A stretch of 64,000 nt of DNA from Catenulispora sp. MAP5-51 (GCF_041261205.1 NZ_JBGCCH010000013.1:168998-232997); one strand, 5' to 3'; shown: positions 36,805-50,145, counted from the stretch's first letter. Translations and numbers: made by a program. The notes: generated by a model not told the origin, from the letters alone.

Positions 36805-37308
36805 ATGAGTTCCGTATCATCGAGCCGGATGTCGGAGCCCGACGCCGCGGGCTCCCGCGAGCGCCGGCGCACGATGAACCAGATCACGGACACCATCCGC
36901 GAGATGGGTGTGGTGATGACGGTGCTCAACCTGCGGGCCGGCGAGCAGGTGGGGCTGCGGGACGTCGAGATGAAGGCCCTGGACGTCCTGATGCGCGACG
37001 GCGCGATGAGCGCCAAGGCGCTCGGCCAGCGCCTCGGCATGCACCCCGCGACCATGACCGGGATCCTGGACAAGCTGGAGAAGGCCGGCTGGGTCACCCG
37101 CGAGCGCGACCCCGACGACCGCCGCGTGGTGCTGATCAAGCCGGTCCGCGAGCGCGTCGGGGAGATCGTGCGGCTGTTCGCCGGGATGAACAACCTGGCG
37201 ACCGAGATGCTGGACCGCTACGACACCCCGCAGTTGGAGACCATCGCGGACTTCCTGACCTCCGTGGTGGCCATGGCCAAGGACGCCTCGAAGGAGTGGG
37301 GCATGTAG
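36805..37308 (+). CDS. MarR-family transcriptional regulator
   Basis: A 167-residue regulator. The winged helix is clear: LRDVEMKALDVL, MSAKALGQRLGMHPATMTGIL (recognition helix), LEKAGWVTRERDPDDRRVVLI (wing). Flanking dimer helices are present. The N-terminal 24 residues are Ser/Arg-rich and may be trimmed by a later start at MNQITD. GAAGG lies 6 nt before the ATG. Its ligand is likely a drug or aromatic compound exported by the divergent DHA2 pump (inference). Confidence 0.92.
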   Translation: MSSVSSSRMSEPDAAGSRERRRTMNQITDTIREMGVVMTVLNLRAGEQVGLRDVEMKALDVLMRDGAMSAKALGQRLGMHPATMTGILDKLEKAGWVTRERDPDDRRVVLIKPVRERVGEIVRLFAGMNNLATEMLDRYDTPQLETIADFLTSVVAMAKDASKEWGM

Positions 37309-37321
37309 CGCTCCCGGCCGC

Positions 37322-38980
<1,659 letters not shown>

Positions 38981-39065
38981 GATCCGCATCCCATCGCGGC
39001 GCCGCTGGGGCTGCCACACGGGTGCGCCGATCGATGGACCGATGGAAATCGATGGACCGGTGGAA

Positions 39066-39767
39066 TCAGTCGCGCGCGGCCATGACCTCGTCGATCAGCG
39101 CCACCGCGGCGGTCAGGCTGTCCGCGATCGGCGCCCCGGCGGCCTGCAGCGACTGCGCGGCGGCGAACCCGCCGGAGTACAGGATCACCTGCGCGCCGAC
39201 GCTGGCGGCGGCCGCCGCGTCGTCCGGCGAGTCGCCGATCAGCACCACCCGCGCCGGGTCCATGTCCAGCCGGGTCAGGTGGTCCAGCAGGTGCAGCCCC
39301 TTGCGCACCGGACGCGGCGGCGTGGTGCCCTGGACCAGCGCGAAGTGGCCCGCGATGCCGTGGTGCCGGACCACCGGGACGAGCTTGTCGTCGTGGTACA
39401 TCGACAGCAGCGACTGCGAGTGCCCGCGCCCGGACCAGTCCTTGAACAGGTCCGGCAGACCGTCGGACAGCCGCGCCTCGCGCTCGTAGGCGACGTAGTA
39501 CTTGTGGAAGGTGGCGTCGAGCGCCTCCCATTCCTCGTCCTCGGGCTCGTGGCCGATGATGTCGGCGTAGAAGGCCCGGATCGGCATCTTGATCTGCGTG
39601 CGGTACTGGTCGGCCGTTATCGGCGGCAGGCCGTGGTCGGCGAAGGAGTCGTTCGTCGAACGCAGGATGATCTCGAAGTCGTTCAGGACGGTGCCGTTCC
39701 AGTCCCAGACGAGGTGCAATGGCTTCTGAACCTGGTGCAATGGCTTCTGAATCTGCGGCACGGTCAC
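39066..39767 (-). CDS. HAD-superfamily hydrolase
   Basis: A 233-residue phosphatase-like protein. Motif I is VWDWNGTVLND, where the nucleophile Asp is present but the second Asp of DxD is Asn. Motif III Lys lies in PVRKGLHLL, and motif IV is VVLIGDSPDDAAAA. The N-terminus repeats QKPLH twice, from a 21-bp direct duplication at 39710-39750. A TAGCCT box 6 nt before GTG 39767 suggests a leaderless mRNA. The substrate is unknown; the phosphoglycolate phosphatase-like subgroup is most similar. Confidence 0.85.
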   Translation of the reverse strand: MTVPQIQKPLHQVQKPLHLVWDWNGTVLNDFEIILRSTNDSFADHGLPPITADQYRTQIKMPIRAFYADIIGHEPEDEEWEALDATFHKYYVAYEREARLSDGLPDLFKDWSGRGHSQSLLSMYHDDKLVPVVRHHGIAGHFALVQGTTPPRPVRKGLHLLDHLTRLDMDPARVVLIGDSPDDAAAAASVGAQVILYSGGFAAAQSLQAAGAPIADSLTAAVALIDEVMAARD

Positions 39768-39773
39768 CCGGAC

Positions 39774-39779
39774 AGGCTA
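39774..39779 (-). promoter_or_regulatory. -10 box of leaderless HAD gene
   Basis: TAGCCT (TANNNT) ends 6 nt before GTG 39767. Confidence 0.45.
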
Positions 39780-39824
39780 TCGGCGGAGGCCAACCGGTTT
39801 TGTGGAGCGGGGATGGCGGCCTCC

Positions 39825-40319
39825 TTAACCCAGCAGGTCAGGAAGCTCCTGTGTGGCGTACCACAGCAGCTCGTGGTCGTCGATCCCGTCCACGGTGAAC
39901 GACGCGTCCTCGTCCCCGGCCTCGGCCGCGCCGAGCAGCACCACGGCCAGCGCCACCTCGTCGACTACCGCGGGGTCGTCGACGTGCAGCGAGGCCACCC
40001 AGGACAGCGGGATCTCGGCGGCGACCCGGACCAGGCCGGGCTCGGCACCCTCCAGGACCGGCTGGGCGTGGGCGTCGGGCACCTCGGCGGCCACCACCAC
40101 GCGGCGGCGGGGCGCGTCCGGGGCGTCGGCCAGCAGACGCAGCGAGGCGCGCGCGGCGTCGGTCATCGCGGCGTACTCCAGCTCTTCGCTGTCCCCCTCG
40201 GTGTACCACTCGCGCAGTGCCGGCGTGACGGCGTACGCCGTCAGCGGAGCCGGGGCGACCACCCCCGTCTTGTGGAGCTCGGCGAGCACTGACAGGGTCG
40301 CGGGAAGGTAGACGCGCAT
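39825..40319 (-). CDS. DUF6912 family protein
   Basis: A 164-residue protein starting MRVYLPATLSVLAELHKTG, which I recognise as the DUF6912 family. It often lies next to the HAD gene in actinobacteria. The middle has helices and the VVVAAEVPDA strand; the C-terminus is acidic. No catalytic motif is visible. GATAAT 6 nt before the ATG suggests a leaderless start. Function unknown. Confidence 0.8.
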   Translation of the reverse strand: MRVYLPATLSVLAELHKTGVVAPAPLTAYAVTPALREWYTEGDSEELEYAAMTDAARASLRLLADAPDAPRRRVVVAAEVPDAHAQPVLEGAEPGLVRVAAEIPLSWVASLHVDDPAVVDEVALAVVLLGAAEAGDEDASFTVDGIDDHELLWYATQELPDLLG

Positions 40320-40384
40320 TGCGCCATTATCCCCTTCGGCGGTGCGGTGGAGCGCGCCGCGCCGGGGAGCGCTACAGCGAACTT

Positions 40385-41377
40385 CTACGCCAGGGTCCGC
40401 TGGGCTTCTATCTGCTCGCGGGTGGTGCGCATCGCGGTCTCCAGGACGTGCGGGCGGCGGTCGCCGTCCATCACGTTCAGGCCGATGGCCTCGAAGTCGT
40501 CCGCGGTCGGGCAGAACACGATGACCTTGGTGCCGTCCGCGCGCACCCGCTGCGCCTCCACCAGCATCCGCCGCGTCACGCCCCGCCGGTAGCGGCGTGC
40601 CACGCGTTCCATGACGCTGTGCGGCGGGCCGTTGAAGCCGCGCACCGCCATCGGCGCCAGGACGTAGAGCTCGTCCAGGGGCGGTTCGCCGATCTCCTGG
40701 AAGCTCTGCTTGGCGGCCACATCCACGTTGGTCGCCGACCACATGCCGCCGTCGACGTACCGGCGGCCGTCGATGATGATCGGGGCGAACCAGCCGGGGA
40801 TCGCGCAGGAGGCGGTCACGGCCTCGGCCAGCGTCGTGTGCGGGGCCCGGGGGTTGCCGAAGGTGACGCGCTCGCCGGTGGTGAAGTCCAGCGCCACGAT
40901 CCGCAGCGCCTTGTGCGGCGACCAGCCGTCAGCGGCGTGCGGCAGGGCTTCGACGAGCTCGCCGACGCCCCCGAGCGAGCCCCGGCCCGGCGGCATCGCG
41001 GCGGCCATGACGGCGGTCGGGGGCACGGAACGCGGATGGCGTGCGGTCCGGGCCAGCAGCGGGCCGGACCCCAGGCGCAGCTTGGGCCGCTCCGGGTGCG
41101 CGCCGCCGGCCGCGGTGGCGTAGTCGAACTCCAGGCCGGTGAGCGGTCCCCGCTCGATGCGCCCGGTCAGCTGGTGCTCGTACAGGTCCGCGGGGCCGGC
41201 GCCGGCGCCGATCAGCGCGGCCAGCACCGAGCCGGCGGAGGTCCCGACGATCATCTCGGCCTCGCGCGGGTCCCAGCCGATCGCCTCGCTGAGCACGGAC
41301 AACGACCCGACCATCCAGGCCGCGCCGAGCATGCCGCCGCCGCCGAGGATCAGGCCGCGCCGCACCGTGGAGGCCAT
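40385..41377 (-). CDS. patatin-like phospholipase
   Basis: A 330-residue lipid acyl hydrolase. The oxyanion loop is GLILGGGGMLGAAW, the nucleophile Ser is in GTSAGS, and the dyad Asp is in YVDGGMWSATN. ATG 41377 has GGGGAGA 6 nt upstream and matches the family start just before the glycine loop. It has no signal peptide, so it probably acts in the cytoplasm on membrane lipids or esters. It is divergent from the DUF2156 membrane protein gene, which may be linked in lipid metabolism (inference). Confidence 0.9.
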   Translation of the reverse strand: MASTVRRGLILGGGGMLGAAWMVGSLSVLSEAIGWDPREAEMIVGTSAGSVLAALIGAGAGPADLYEHQLTGRIERGPLTGLEFDYATAAGGAHPERPKLRLGSGPLLARTARHPRSVPPTAVMAAAMPPGRGSLGGVGELVEALPHAADGWSPHKALRIVALDFTTGERVTFGNPRAPHTTLAEAVTASCAIPGWFAPIIIDGRRYVDGGMWSATNVDVAAKQSFQEIGEPPLDELYVLAPMAVRGFNGPPHSVMERVARRYRRGVTRRMLVEAQRVRADGTKVIVFCPTADDFEAIGLNVMDGDRRPHVLETAMRTTREQIEAQRTLA

Positions 41378-41559
41378 GGTGTCTCTCCCCTCGCCGGTGG
41401 TCCGCTCCTGTGATCCGTTTCCCCGGACTTCCCTTGACTGTAACGGCGCGAACGGAGCTCTTCCCGCCGCCGATACCGACAAAAGTCGGATACACAGCGG
41501 TTTCTAGCGGGAATACCGTGACAGGCGGGGCCGTTCGTGTGTCGCGGGAGGTAGTGCCC

Positions 41560-43362
41560 ATGGCTGCCCGGAATCGAAGCGAGGTGCCGGTCCCTGAGGA
41601 CCGGCTGACGGTGTGGCCGTTCGCCGCCCTGGTATTGGCCGCGGCGGCGACGTTGTTCGGGTACGCGGCCGTCTCCGGCCCGCCGTCCTGGCTCGCCAGG
41701 ACGGTCATCGTGATCGTCGGCACGACGCCCTCCGGCGGCCACGCGGTGCACATCGGCCTCGCCTTCCTGCTTCTGGGACGCGGCCTGTACATGCGGCGCC
41801 TGATGGCGCTGTATCTGACTTCTGCGGCGGTCGTGTGGTCGACGGCGATGTCGCTGATCACCTGGGACCAGCCGTGGCGGCTGGTGCCGATGGCGGCCTT
41901 CGCGTGGTCGTTGTGGGGCGCGCGGATGCGGTTCACGGCCGTGCCCGACGCCGCGCGGGTACGCACCGCGCTGCACTGGCTCCTCGGGTTCGGCATCGTC
42001 GCGCTCGTGGTCGGGGGCGGCGGGATCTTCCTGCAGCGCGGCCGGCTCAGCTCCTCGCTGACCCCGGTCGGACTGGGGCGCGAGCTGTTCGACGGCCTGA
42101 CCGCGAACTCCGAGCCGATGACGATCGAGGGGCGCTCGTGGTTCCTGCACGGGCTCTCACTGCTCGGCGGGGTCACGCTGCTGCTGGTGCTGACGTTCCT
42201 GCTGGCACCGGCGCGCGCTCCGCTTCCCGGGACGGACACCGAACGCGACCGGATACGGCGGCTGGTGCAGCATCCGGACTCGGACACGCTGGCCCCCTTC
42301 GCGCTGCGCCATGACAAGTCCTACGTCTTCTCCCCCGACGGCCGGGCCGCCATCGGGTACCGCGTCTTCCTGGGCACCGCGGTGGTGGGCGGCGACCCGT
42401 TCGGCGCGGCGGACGCACGGGAGGCCGCGGTGGCCGAGTTCCTGGCGCTGTGCCGGCGCCGGGGGTGGCGGCCCGCCGTCCTGGGCGCGCGCGAGGAGTT
42501 GCTGCCGCTGTGGCGGGAGCACGGGATGCGCCGCGCGATAGGGATCGGGGACGAGGTCATGCTGGACGTGGCCGCCTTCTCGCTGGAGGGCCGGTCGATC
42601 CGCAACGTGCGGCAGGCGGTGCGGCGCACGCATAAGGCCGGGATCACCACGCGCGTGCTGCGGGAGACGGCGCTGGACGAGCAGGAGGCCGACCAGTTGC
42701 TCGGCATCCACCAGCGCTGGCTGAAGGGGCACGCCGAGCACGGCTTCGCGATGAACCTGGACGCCATCACCTCGGCCCGGCACCCCGAAGCGCTGCTGAT
42801 CGTCGCCTACGACGCCGACGGCCGCGCGGTCGGCTTCCAGCGCTACCACCCGGTCGGCACCGACCAGCCCTCCGGCCGTCCGACGGCGCTGTCGCTGGAC
42901 GTGATGCCGCGCGACCCGCAGAGCCCGAACGGCGTGAACGAGCGCCTGATCGTCGACCTGGCCGCCTGGGCCCGGGAGCGCGGAGTCGCCGAGATCTCGC
43001 TGAACTTCGCGGCCTTCCGCCCGATCCTGGACGCAGGCAGCGACCGCACGCCGTTGCAGAGCGCCGCGTATCGCGCGATCCACCTGCTGGACCCGTGGAT
43101 CATGCTGGAGAGCCTGTACCGGTTCAATGCCAAGTTCCGGCCCGGCTGGCAACCGCGATCCGTGATGTTCCGGTCCTGGGGCGAGGTCGGCTGGCTGGCC
43201 GCCTCGGCGCTGGCGATGGAGTTCTCGCTGCCGCTGGACCGGCGGCGGGTGGCGCCGGCCGGAGAAGAAGCGCGGGCGCGGGCTCGAGGCCGCGCGCACG
43301 GCGACGGAGCGGTCCGGGACGAGGACGCCGTCGGGCAGGCTGTGCGGCGGCGGGGCTGGTAG
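41560..43362 (+). CDS. DUF2156 membrane protein, MprF-like aminoacyl-phosphatidylglycerol synthase
   Basis: A 600-residue protein. Residues 20-215 contain five or six membrane helices. Residues 245-560 are a soluble double GNAT-like DUF2156 domain (YVFSPDGRAAIGYRVFLGTAVVGGDPFG, SIRNVRQAVRRTHKAGI, SLNFAAF). This is the C-terminal architecture of MprF/LysX lipid synthases, which transfer amino acids from aminoacyl-tRNA to phosphatidylglycerol. The tail is basic. GGGAGG lies 8 nt before ATG 41560. The lipid product is not predictable from sequence. Confidence 0.85.
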   Translation: MAARNRSEVPVPEDRLTVWPFAALVLAAAATLFGYAAVSGPPSWLARTVIVIVGTTPSGGHAVHIGLAFLLLGRGLYMRRLMALYLTSAAVVWSTAMSLITWDQPWRLVPMAAFAWSLWGARMRFTAVPDAARVRTALHWLLGFGIVALVVGGGGIFLQRGRLSSSLTPVGLGRELFDGLTANSEPMTIEGRSWFLHGLSLLGGVTLLLVLTFLLAPARAPLPGTDTERDRIRRLVQHPDSDTLAPFALRHDKSYVFSPDGRAAIGYRVFLGTAVVGGDPFGAADAREAAVAEFLALCRRRGWRPAVLGAREELLPLWREHGMRRAIGIGDEVMLDVAAFSLEGRSIRNVRQAVRRTHKAGITTRVLRETALDEQEADQLLGIHQRWLKGHAEHGFAMNLDAITSARHPEALLIVAYDADGRAVGFQRYHPVGTDQPSGRPTALSLDVMPRDPQSPNGVNERLIVDLAAWARERGVAEISLNFAAFRPILDAGSDRTPLQSAAYRAIHLLDPWIMLESLYRFNAKFRPGWQPRSVMFRSWGEVGWLAASALAMEFSLPLDRRRVAPAGEEARARARGRAHGDGAVRDEDAVGQAVRRRGW

Positions 43363-43380
43363 CCGGCCCGGTCGCGTACC

Positions 43381-44202
43381 TCAGCCGGCCTGAAGCGCGG
43401 TGCACTGCCAGCGCGAATCCTCGCTCCGGTCGAAGCGCAGGGCGATGACGCGAGTACGGCCACTGTCTTGGAGCAGCGCGAGGGCTTCGACGCCCTCGCC
43501 ACTCTCGGCGAGGCGGACGGACTTGAGCGCCGCGGTCCGGGCGTAGCGCGGGATACGGAGCTTGCCGCGGACCTCGGGAGCGGTCCAGCGGGCCGCGTGG
43601 ACTGCGGCGCGTCGGCCGACGAGGATCTCGACCAGGACGCCTACCAGGGCTCTGACGTCGCTATGAGCCTTCTGGGGCGTGGCGGCGCGGCGGGGTCGTG
43701 GTGGCACCGCTTCCACGGGAAGCACATCGGACCGGTGTTCGGCGATCGGCCGCAGGCCGGACAAGGACCGTGCCAGCACACCGGCCAGCACACCGGCCGG
43801 CGGGTCGGGCAACGGTGTCGGATAGGCGACCACTGCTCCGGCCCGCACCACTGACAGCAACAGCCCGGGACGCGGTTCCCGGCCGCTCCCCGACAGCGGA
43901 CTCCACACCGTCCCCCACTCCGGCGACGGCGCGTCCACGTCCACGTCCAGGTCCAGGTCCAGGTCCAGGTCCAGACCCAGGTCTAGGTCCACGGCCAGGT
44001 CTGACTCCACGCCCCACGGCATCGAGCCCTGCGAACGGCCGCCGACCTCGCCGACCCTGCCGAGGTCCTCGAAGCACTCCGCGGCGATCTCGATCTCCGC
44101 GACCGCGTCCACCCACACCGCGACGCCCGGGAAGTCTGGCCTGTTATCCCGCCGCCAGCGCGCGCCGACCTCGACCGTCCCGACCGCACGCACCGGCGCC
44201 AC
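43381..44202 (-). CDS. Rv3235-like protein with acidic hexanucleotide-repeat region
   Basis: A protein of up to 273 residues. Its C-terminal 140 residues match the actinobacterial Rv3235 family found next to secA: PLPDPPAGVLAGVLA, a helical core with ARWTAPEVRGKL, and the ending ALRFDRSEDSRWQCTALQAG. Upstream lies an Asp/Leu/Val repeat (DLDLDLDLDLDVDVD) encoded by a 6-bp tandem repeat. GTG 44202 has GGGGGAGG upstream; a later ATG (MPWGVES) is possible. An ATG further up would run through the secA terminator and is rejected. Function unknown; possibly secretion related by context only. Confidence 0.7.
   Translation of the reverse strand: MAPVRAVGTVEVGARWRRDNRPDFPGVAVWVDAVAEIEIAAECFEDLGRVGEVGGRSQGSMPWGVESDLAVDLDLGLDLDLDLDLDVDVDAPSPEWGTVWSPLSGSGREPRPGLLLSVVRAGAVVAYPTPLPDPPAGVLAGVLARSLSGLRPIAEHRSDVLPVEAVPPRPRRAATPQKAHSDVRALVGVLVEILVGRRAAVHAARWTAPEVRGKLRIPRYARTAALKSVRLAESGEGVEALALLQDSGRTRVIALRFDRSEDSRWQCTALQAG
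43933..43998. repeat. 6-bp tandem repeat (GTCCAG-like)
   Basis: Eleven hexamer units, five of them identical GTCCAG, the rest with one or two changes. It is in frame and encodes the acidic Asp-Leu run of the Rv3235-like protein. Confidence 0.85.
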
Positions 44203-44264
44203 GGGCCACCGCCTCCCCCTGTCGTGCCGGAACCGAGGTCCCAGCAGATCACAGGACCATGCGA

Positions 44265-44296
44265 AACGGCTGACTTCCCGGGGAAAGTCAGCCGTT
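44265..44296 (-). terminator. secA terminator hairpin
   Basis: A 12-bp perfect stem (44265-44276 with 44285-44296) around an 8-nt loop that can add further GC pairs, 48 bp beyond the secA stop. Confidence 0.75.
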
Positions 44297-44343
44297 CGGC
44301 CCAGCTTCGCCGTGTCCTGACGCATTCAGGGCACGGGATTGCC

Positions 44344-47139
<2,796 letters not shown>

Positions 47140-47286
47140 GGCAGACAACTCCTCGATTACGGCTCCGGGCAGGCAGGTGTGTGCCCCGCCTTTTCCAACA
47201 TGTTATGCGACGGCCCGCACTCCAAGGGAAGACCGCGGCGTGATGATCATCGGCATATTCCCTGGAGACGGCCGATCCGGCTCGCC

Positions 47287-47292
47287 TACGGT
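47287..47292 (+). promoter_or_regulatory. -10 box of leaderless GNAT gene
   Basis: TACGGT (TANNNT) lies 6 nt before ATG 47299; the GGGG between them is too close to act as a normal ribosome site. Confidence 0.45.
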
Positions 47293-47298
47293 GGGGCG

Positions 47299-47928
47299 AT
47301 GGACATACAGCGAACGCGCGAGCGCCCCGAACCGGTTCCCGTACCGGGTCTCGTTCCGGCCGCTCCGCCGCTGCCCCAGGGCCCTTTGGAGACCGCGCGG
47401 CTGCTCTTGCGGCCGTGGCGCGACGCGGACATCCCGGAGATCTTCCGGATCTGCCAGGACCCGGAAGTCCAGCACTGGACCACCGTGCCGTCCCCCTATC
47501 AGATGAAGGACGCGGAATGGTTCGTCCGGGACCACACGCCCAGGGGATTCCAGAGCGGAGACGAGGCGACGTTCGGGATCTTCGTAAAAAACACCGGGCA
47601 AGTCGCCGGCGCGATCGGACTCGCCGGGATCACCGCCTCCGTGGCGAACCGCGGAATGCGCGCCGCGGAGATCGGCTACTGGGCCAACCCCGACACGCGC
47701 GGGCGCGGTTACATCACGGAGGGTGTGCGCGAAGTCGTGCGGTGGGGCTTCGAAGAGGCCGCGCTCGGCCGCATCACCTGGCAGGCCTTCGACGGCAACG
47801 CGGCGTCACGCAAAGTGATCGAGAAGGCCGGCTTCACGATCGTCGGCCGCCAGCGCTCCTCGCACGCGCACCGCGGCCGGCTGCGCGACATGTGGCTGGC
47901 GGACATCCTGCCCGGCGAACTGCGGTAG
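47299..47928 (+). CDS. GNAT N-acetyltransferase (RimJ/RimL-like)
   Basis: A 209-residue acetyltransferase. The core starts at LETARLLLRPWRDAD. The acetyl-CoA loop is ANPDTRGRGYITEGV, and the terminal N-A-A-S-R-K-V-I-E-K-A-G-F motif is typical of the RimJ/RimL group. It probably acetylates an amino group of a protein or small molecule. The N-terminal 30 residues are Pro-rich. It is divergent from secA. Confidence 0.9.
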   Translation: MDIQRTRERPEPVPVPGLVPAAPPLPQGPLETARLLLRPWRDADIPEIFRICQDPEVQHWTTVPSPYQMKDAEWFVRDHTPRGFQSGDEATFGIFVKNTGQVAGAIGLAGITASVANRGMRAAEIGYWANPDTRGRGYITEGVREVVRWGFEEAALGRITWQAFDGNAASRKVIEKAGFTIVGRQRSSHAHRGRLRDMWLADILPGELR

Positions 47929-47953
47929 GGCCGCCCCTGTCGGCGGCGACCGC

Positions 47954-47959
47954 TAGCGT
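47954..47959 (+). promoter_or_regulatory. -10 box of leaderless YcaQ/AlkX-like gene
   Basis: TAGCGT (TANNNT) lies 7 nt before GTG 47967. Confidence 0.4.
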
Positions 47960-47966
47960 GACGGAT

Positions 47967-49169
47967 GTGACGTCCGTACCAGTACCAGCTCCGCACGCCG
48001 ACCTGTCCGCCGACGAGGCCCGCCGCCTGGCCCTGCACGCGCAGGGACTGATCGGCGCGCCGGACCGCCGCGGCGGGGTCTCCGGCGTGTTGCACAGCCT
48101 CGGGGCGGTCCAGCTGGACACCATCAGCGTCCTGGCACGCTCGCACGAGCTGGTGCCCTACGCCCGCCTCGGAGCGGTCGGACGCGAGGCGATCGAGAAG
48201 GCGTACTGGAACCACGAGACTCACGGCGCCTCGACCTTCGAGTACTGGGCGCACGCCGCCTGCATCCTGCCGGTCGAGGAGTGGCCGACCTTCGCCTACC
48301 GCCGCACGAACTACCGCAACCGGGCCAACGGCGGCTGGGGCATGCCGACCACCGGCGAGGCCGAGGCGATGGTGCTCGGCAAGCTGCGTGACGAAGGCCC
48401 CTGCATGACCTCGGACTTCGGCGGAGCGCGCAAGAGCGCGGAGTGGTGGGACTGGTCGGAGAGCAAGGTCGCGGTCGAGAAGATGCTGGCGACCGGCGAC
48501 GTGGTGTGTGTCGAGCGGCGCGGCTGGCGCCGGGTCTACGACCTGCCGGAGCGCGCCCTGCCCAAGGCCGTGCTGGACGCGCCCGAACCGACCCGCGAGG
48601 AGTCGCACATCCGCCTGCTGGCCCAGGCCGGCCGGCGCCTGGGCGTGGGCACGATAGGCGACCTGGCGGACTACTACCGGTTGAAGATCCCTGACGCCAA
48701 GCCCCTGATGGACCAGACCGGCCTGCTGCCGGTGACGGTCCGGGGCTGGACCCAGCAGGCATGGGCCGATCCCGCGGCCCTGGCCCTGCTCGCCGCCGGC
48801 GGCCCGCGCGGCCGCCACCGGACCACACTGCTGTCCCCGTTCGACTCCCTGATCTGGGAACGCGACCGGATGGAGCGCATCTTCGGCATGGTCCACCGCA
48901 TCGAGGCCTACACCCCGGCCGCGAAGCGGGTGCACGGCTACTTCGCGATGCCCCTGCTGGCCGGCGGCAAGCTGCTGGGCCGCGTGGACCCCAAGCGCGA
49001 GGGCAAGACCCTGGTGGCGCGCAAGGTGTCGCTGGACACGGCGAACGCGATCCAGCCGATGGCCGACGCGCTCCGCGAGGCCGCGGGGTGGGTCGGCTGC
49101 GACGCGGTCGCCGTGGAGCAGGTGACGCCGGCCGGTGCGGCGGCGGCGCTGCGGGCCGCAGTGAGCTGA
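47967..49169 (+). CDS. winged-helix HTH_42 protein, YcaQ/AlkX-like DNA glycosylase
   Basis: A 400-residue protein of the HTH_42 family. Near residue 45 it has GAVQLDTISVLARSHELV. The Q-L-D triplet matches the QxD catalytic motif of YcaQ/AlkX glycosylases, which unhook DNA interstrand crosslinks. EYWAHAACILP, a central winged helix (MVLGKLRDEGPCMTSDF) and LLSPFDSLIWERDRMERIFG are also typical. GTG 47967 is preferred because of the -10 box 7 nt upstream; GTG 47958 is an alternative. The gene end lies in a 63-bp tandem repeat. Confidence 0.85.
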   Translation: MTSVPVPAPHADLSADEARRLALHAQGLIGAPDRRGGVSGVLHSLGAVQLDTISVLARSHELVPYARLGAVGREAIEKAYWNHETHGASTFEYWAHAACILPVEEWPTFAYRRTNYRNRANGGWGMPTTGEAEAMVLGKLRDEGPCMTSDFGGARKSAEWWDWSESKVAVEKMLATGDVVCVERRGWRRVYDLPERALPKAVLDAPEPTREESHIRLLAQAGRRLGVGTIGDLADYYRLKIPDAKPLMDQTGLLPVTVRGWTQQAWADPAALALLAAGGPRGRHRTTLLSPFDSLIWERDRMERIFGMVHRIEAYTPAAKRVHGYFAMPLLAGGKLLGRVDPKREGKTLVARKVSLDTANAIQPMADALREAAGWVGCDAVAVEQVTPAGAAAALRAAVS

Positions 49170-49310
49170 CGGTCTGGCGCCGCGCGAACGCCGGCCGGTG
49201 CGGCACCGGCGCTGCGGGCCGAGCCGAGTTGACGTACTGGCGCCGCGCGAGCGCCTGCCGATGCGGCGGCGGCACTGCGGATCGCGCTGAGCCAAGCCGA
49301 GCTGTTCCCC
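49125..49310. repeat. 63-bp tandem repeat covering the gene end
   Basis: Three tandem copies with a 63-bp period (from about 49125, 49188 and 49251). The first copy is the last coding part and stop of the YcaQ/AlkX-like gene; copies 2 and 3 fill the gap up to the next gene and are increasingly degraded. Confidence 0.8.
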
Positions 49311-50138
49311 CTAGCGCCACAACGGCTGCGGCGGCGTCCCGAACCAGGCGACCAGCACTTCGGCGTCGTCGGTGCGCAGCCCGCCGCGCCAGTCGACCAG
49401 GTCCAGGCCGCGCTCCCGCAGCAGCGCTCCGAACGCGCCGGCGACCTCCGGTCCGGCGATGCCGGTGCGGTGGACGCCGGCGACCGTCACCCGGCTCGCG
49501 GTGTCGACGAGTCCGTAGACGTGCACGCCGTCCGCGACCGTCAGGGCGAAGCCGCCGAGCACCACGCCGCGGCCCTCGATCGCGACCGGGCGGACGAAGT
49601 GGGTGGTGGTGCCCAGGCCCGCGGCCAGGTCCTCGACCGTGAGCGTCACGCCCGCCAGCGGGTCGGCCGGGGTTTCGCGCAGGTGGATCTCGGTGAAGCC
49701 GGGGCCGGAGCGGAACTCCTCCTGGATGCGGCGGATGGCCAGCAGGTTCTCCTCGACCGCGGCGGCGCCGTGCGGTCCGACCAGTTCCACGTCGCGCCAC
49801 AGGTCGTCCTTGACCAGCAGGACCGTGCGGCCGTCCAAGGGCCCTGCGATATCCGGCAGGCGGTCGCTGATGCTGGACATGCTGAAGTGGATGTCCCGGG
49901 CCGGCAGCAGGTCGACCCGCGGTTCCTGTTCGACCAGGCGGAGGGTGAGCTCCAGTTCGCCGATCAGCTCGTACTCCTCGCGGAAGGCCGGTTCGGCCCG
50001 GACCACCCGCCACACCCGGCCCGCGGCCTCCAGCAACTGGGTTCCGTCGAACGCCGGGGGAAGGTTCTGCGTCGGAACCGTCGTGCGCGCTATCACCCCG
50101 CCGTCCGCGGCGTCTCGCAACGTCACGGATATGTCCAT
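49311..50138 (-). CDS. conserved-looking protein of unknown function
   Basis: A 275-residue soluble protein I do not recognise. It begins with strands (MDISVTLRDAADGGVIARTTV), then a segment EEYELIGELELTLRLVEQEP. A beta-rich C-terminal half follows (RPVAIEGRGVVLGGFALTVADGVHVYGLVDTAS). No signal peptide, membrane helix or catalytic motif is seen. ATG 50138 is supported by a TTGACA/TAGGTT promoter ending 7 nt upstream. Its neighbours are convergent on the left and the NarL-type regulator on the right. Confidence 0.65.
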   Translation of the reverse strand: MDISVTLRDAADGGVIARTTVPTQNLPPAFDGTQLLEAAGRVWRVVRAEPAFREEYELIGELELTLRLVEQEPRVDLLPARDIHFSMSSISDRLPDIAGPLDGRTVLLVKDDLWRDVELVGPHGAAAVEENLLAIRRIQEEFRSGPGFTEIHLRETPADPLAGVTLTVEDLAAGLGTTTHFVRPVAIEGRGVVLGGFALTVADGVHVYGLVDTASRVTVAGVHRTGIAGPEVAGAFGALLRERGLDLVDWRGGLRTDDAEVLVAWFGTPPQPLWR

Positions 50139-50145
50139 GGTCACG

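Noticed and set aside
43933..43998. CRISPR-like array
   Set aside because: Six-base in-frame coding repeat without spacers; no CRISPR array was seen anywhere in the window.
44203..44325. ATG 44325 start for the Rv3235-like gene
   Set aside because: The frame would run through the secA terminator hairpin.
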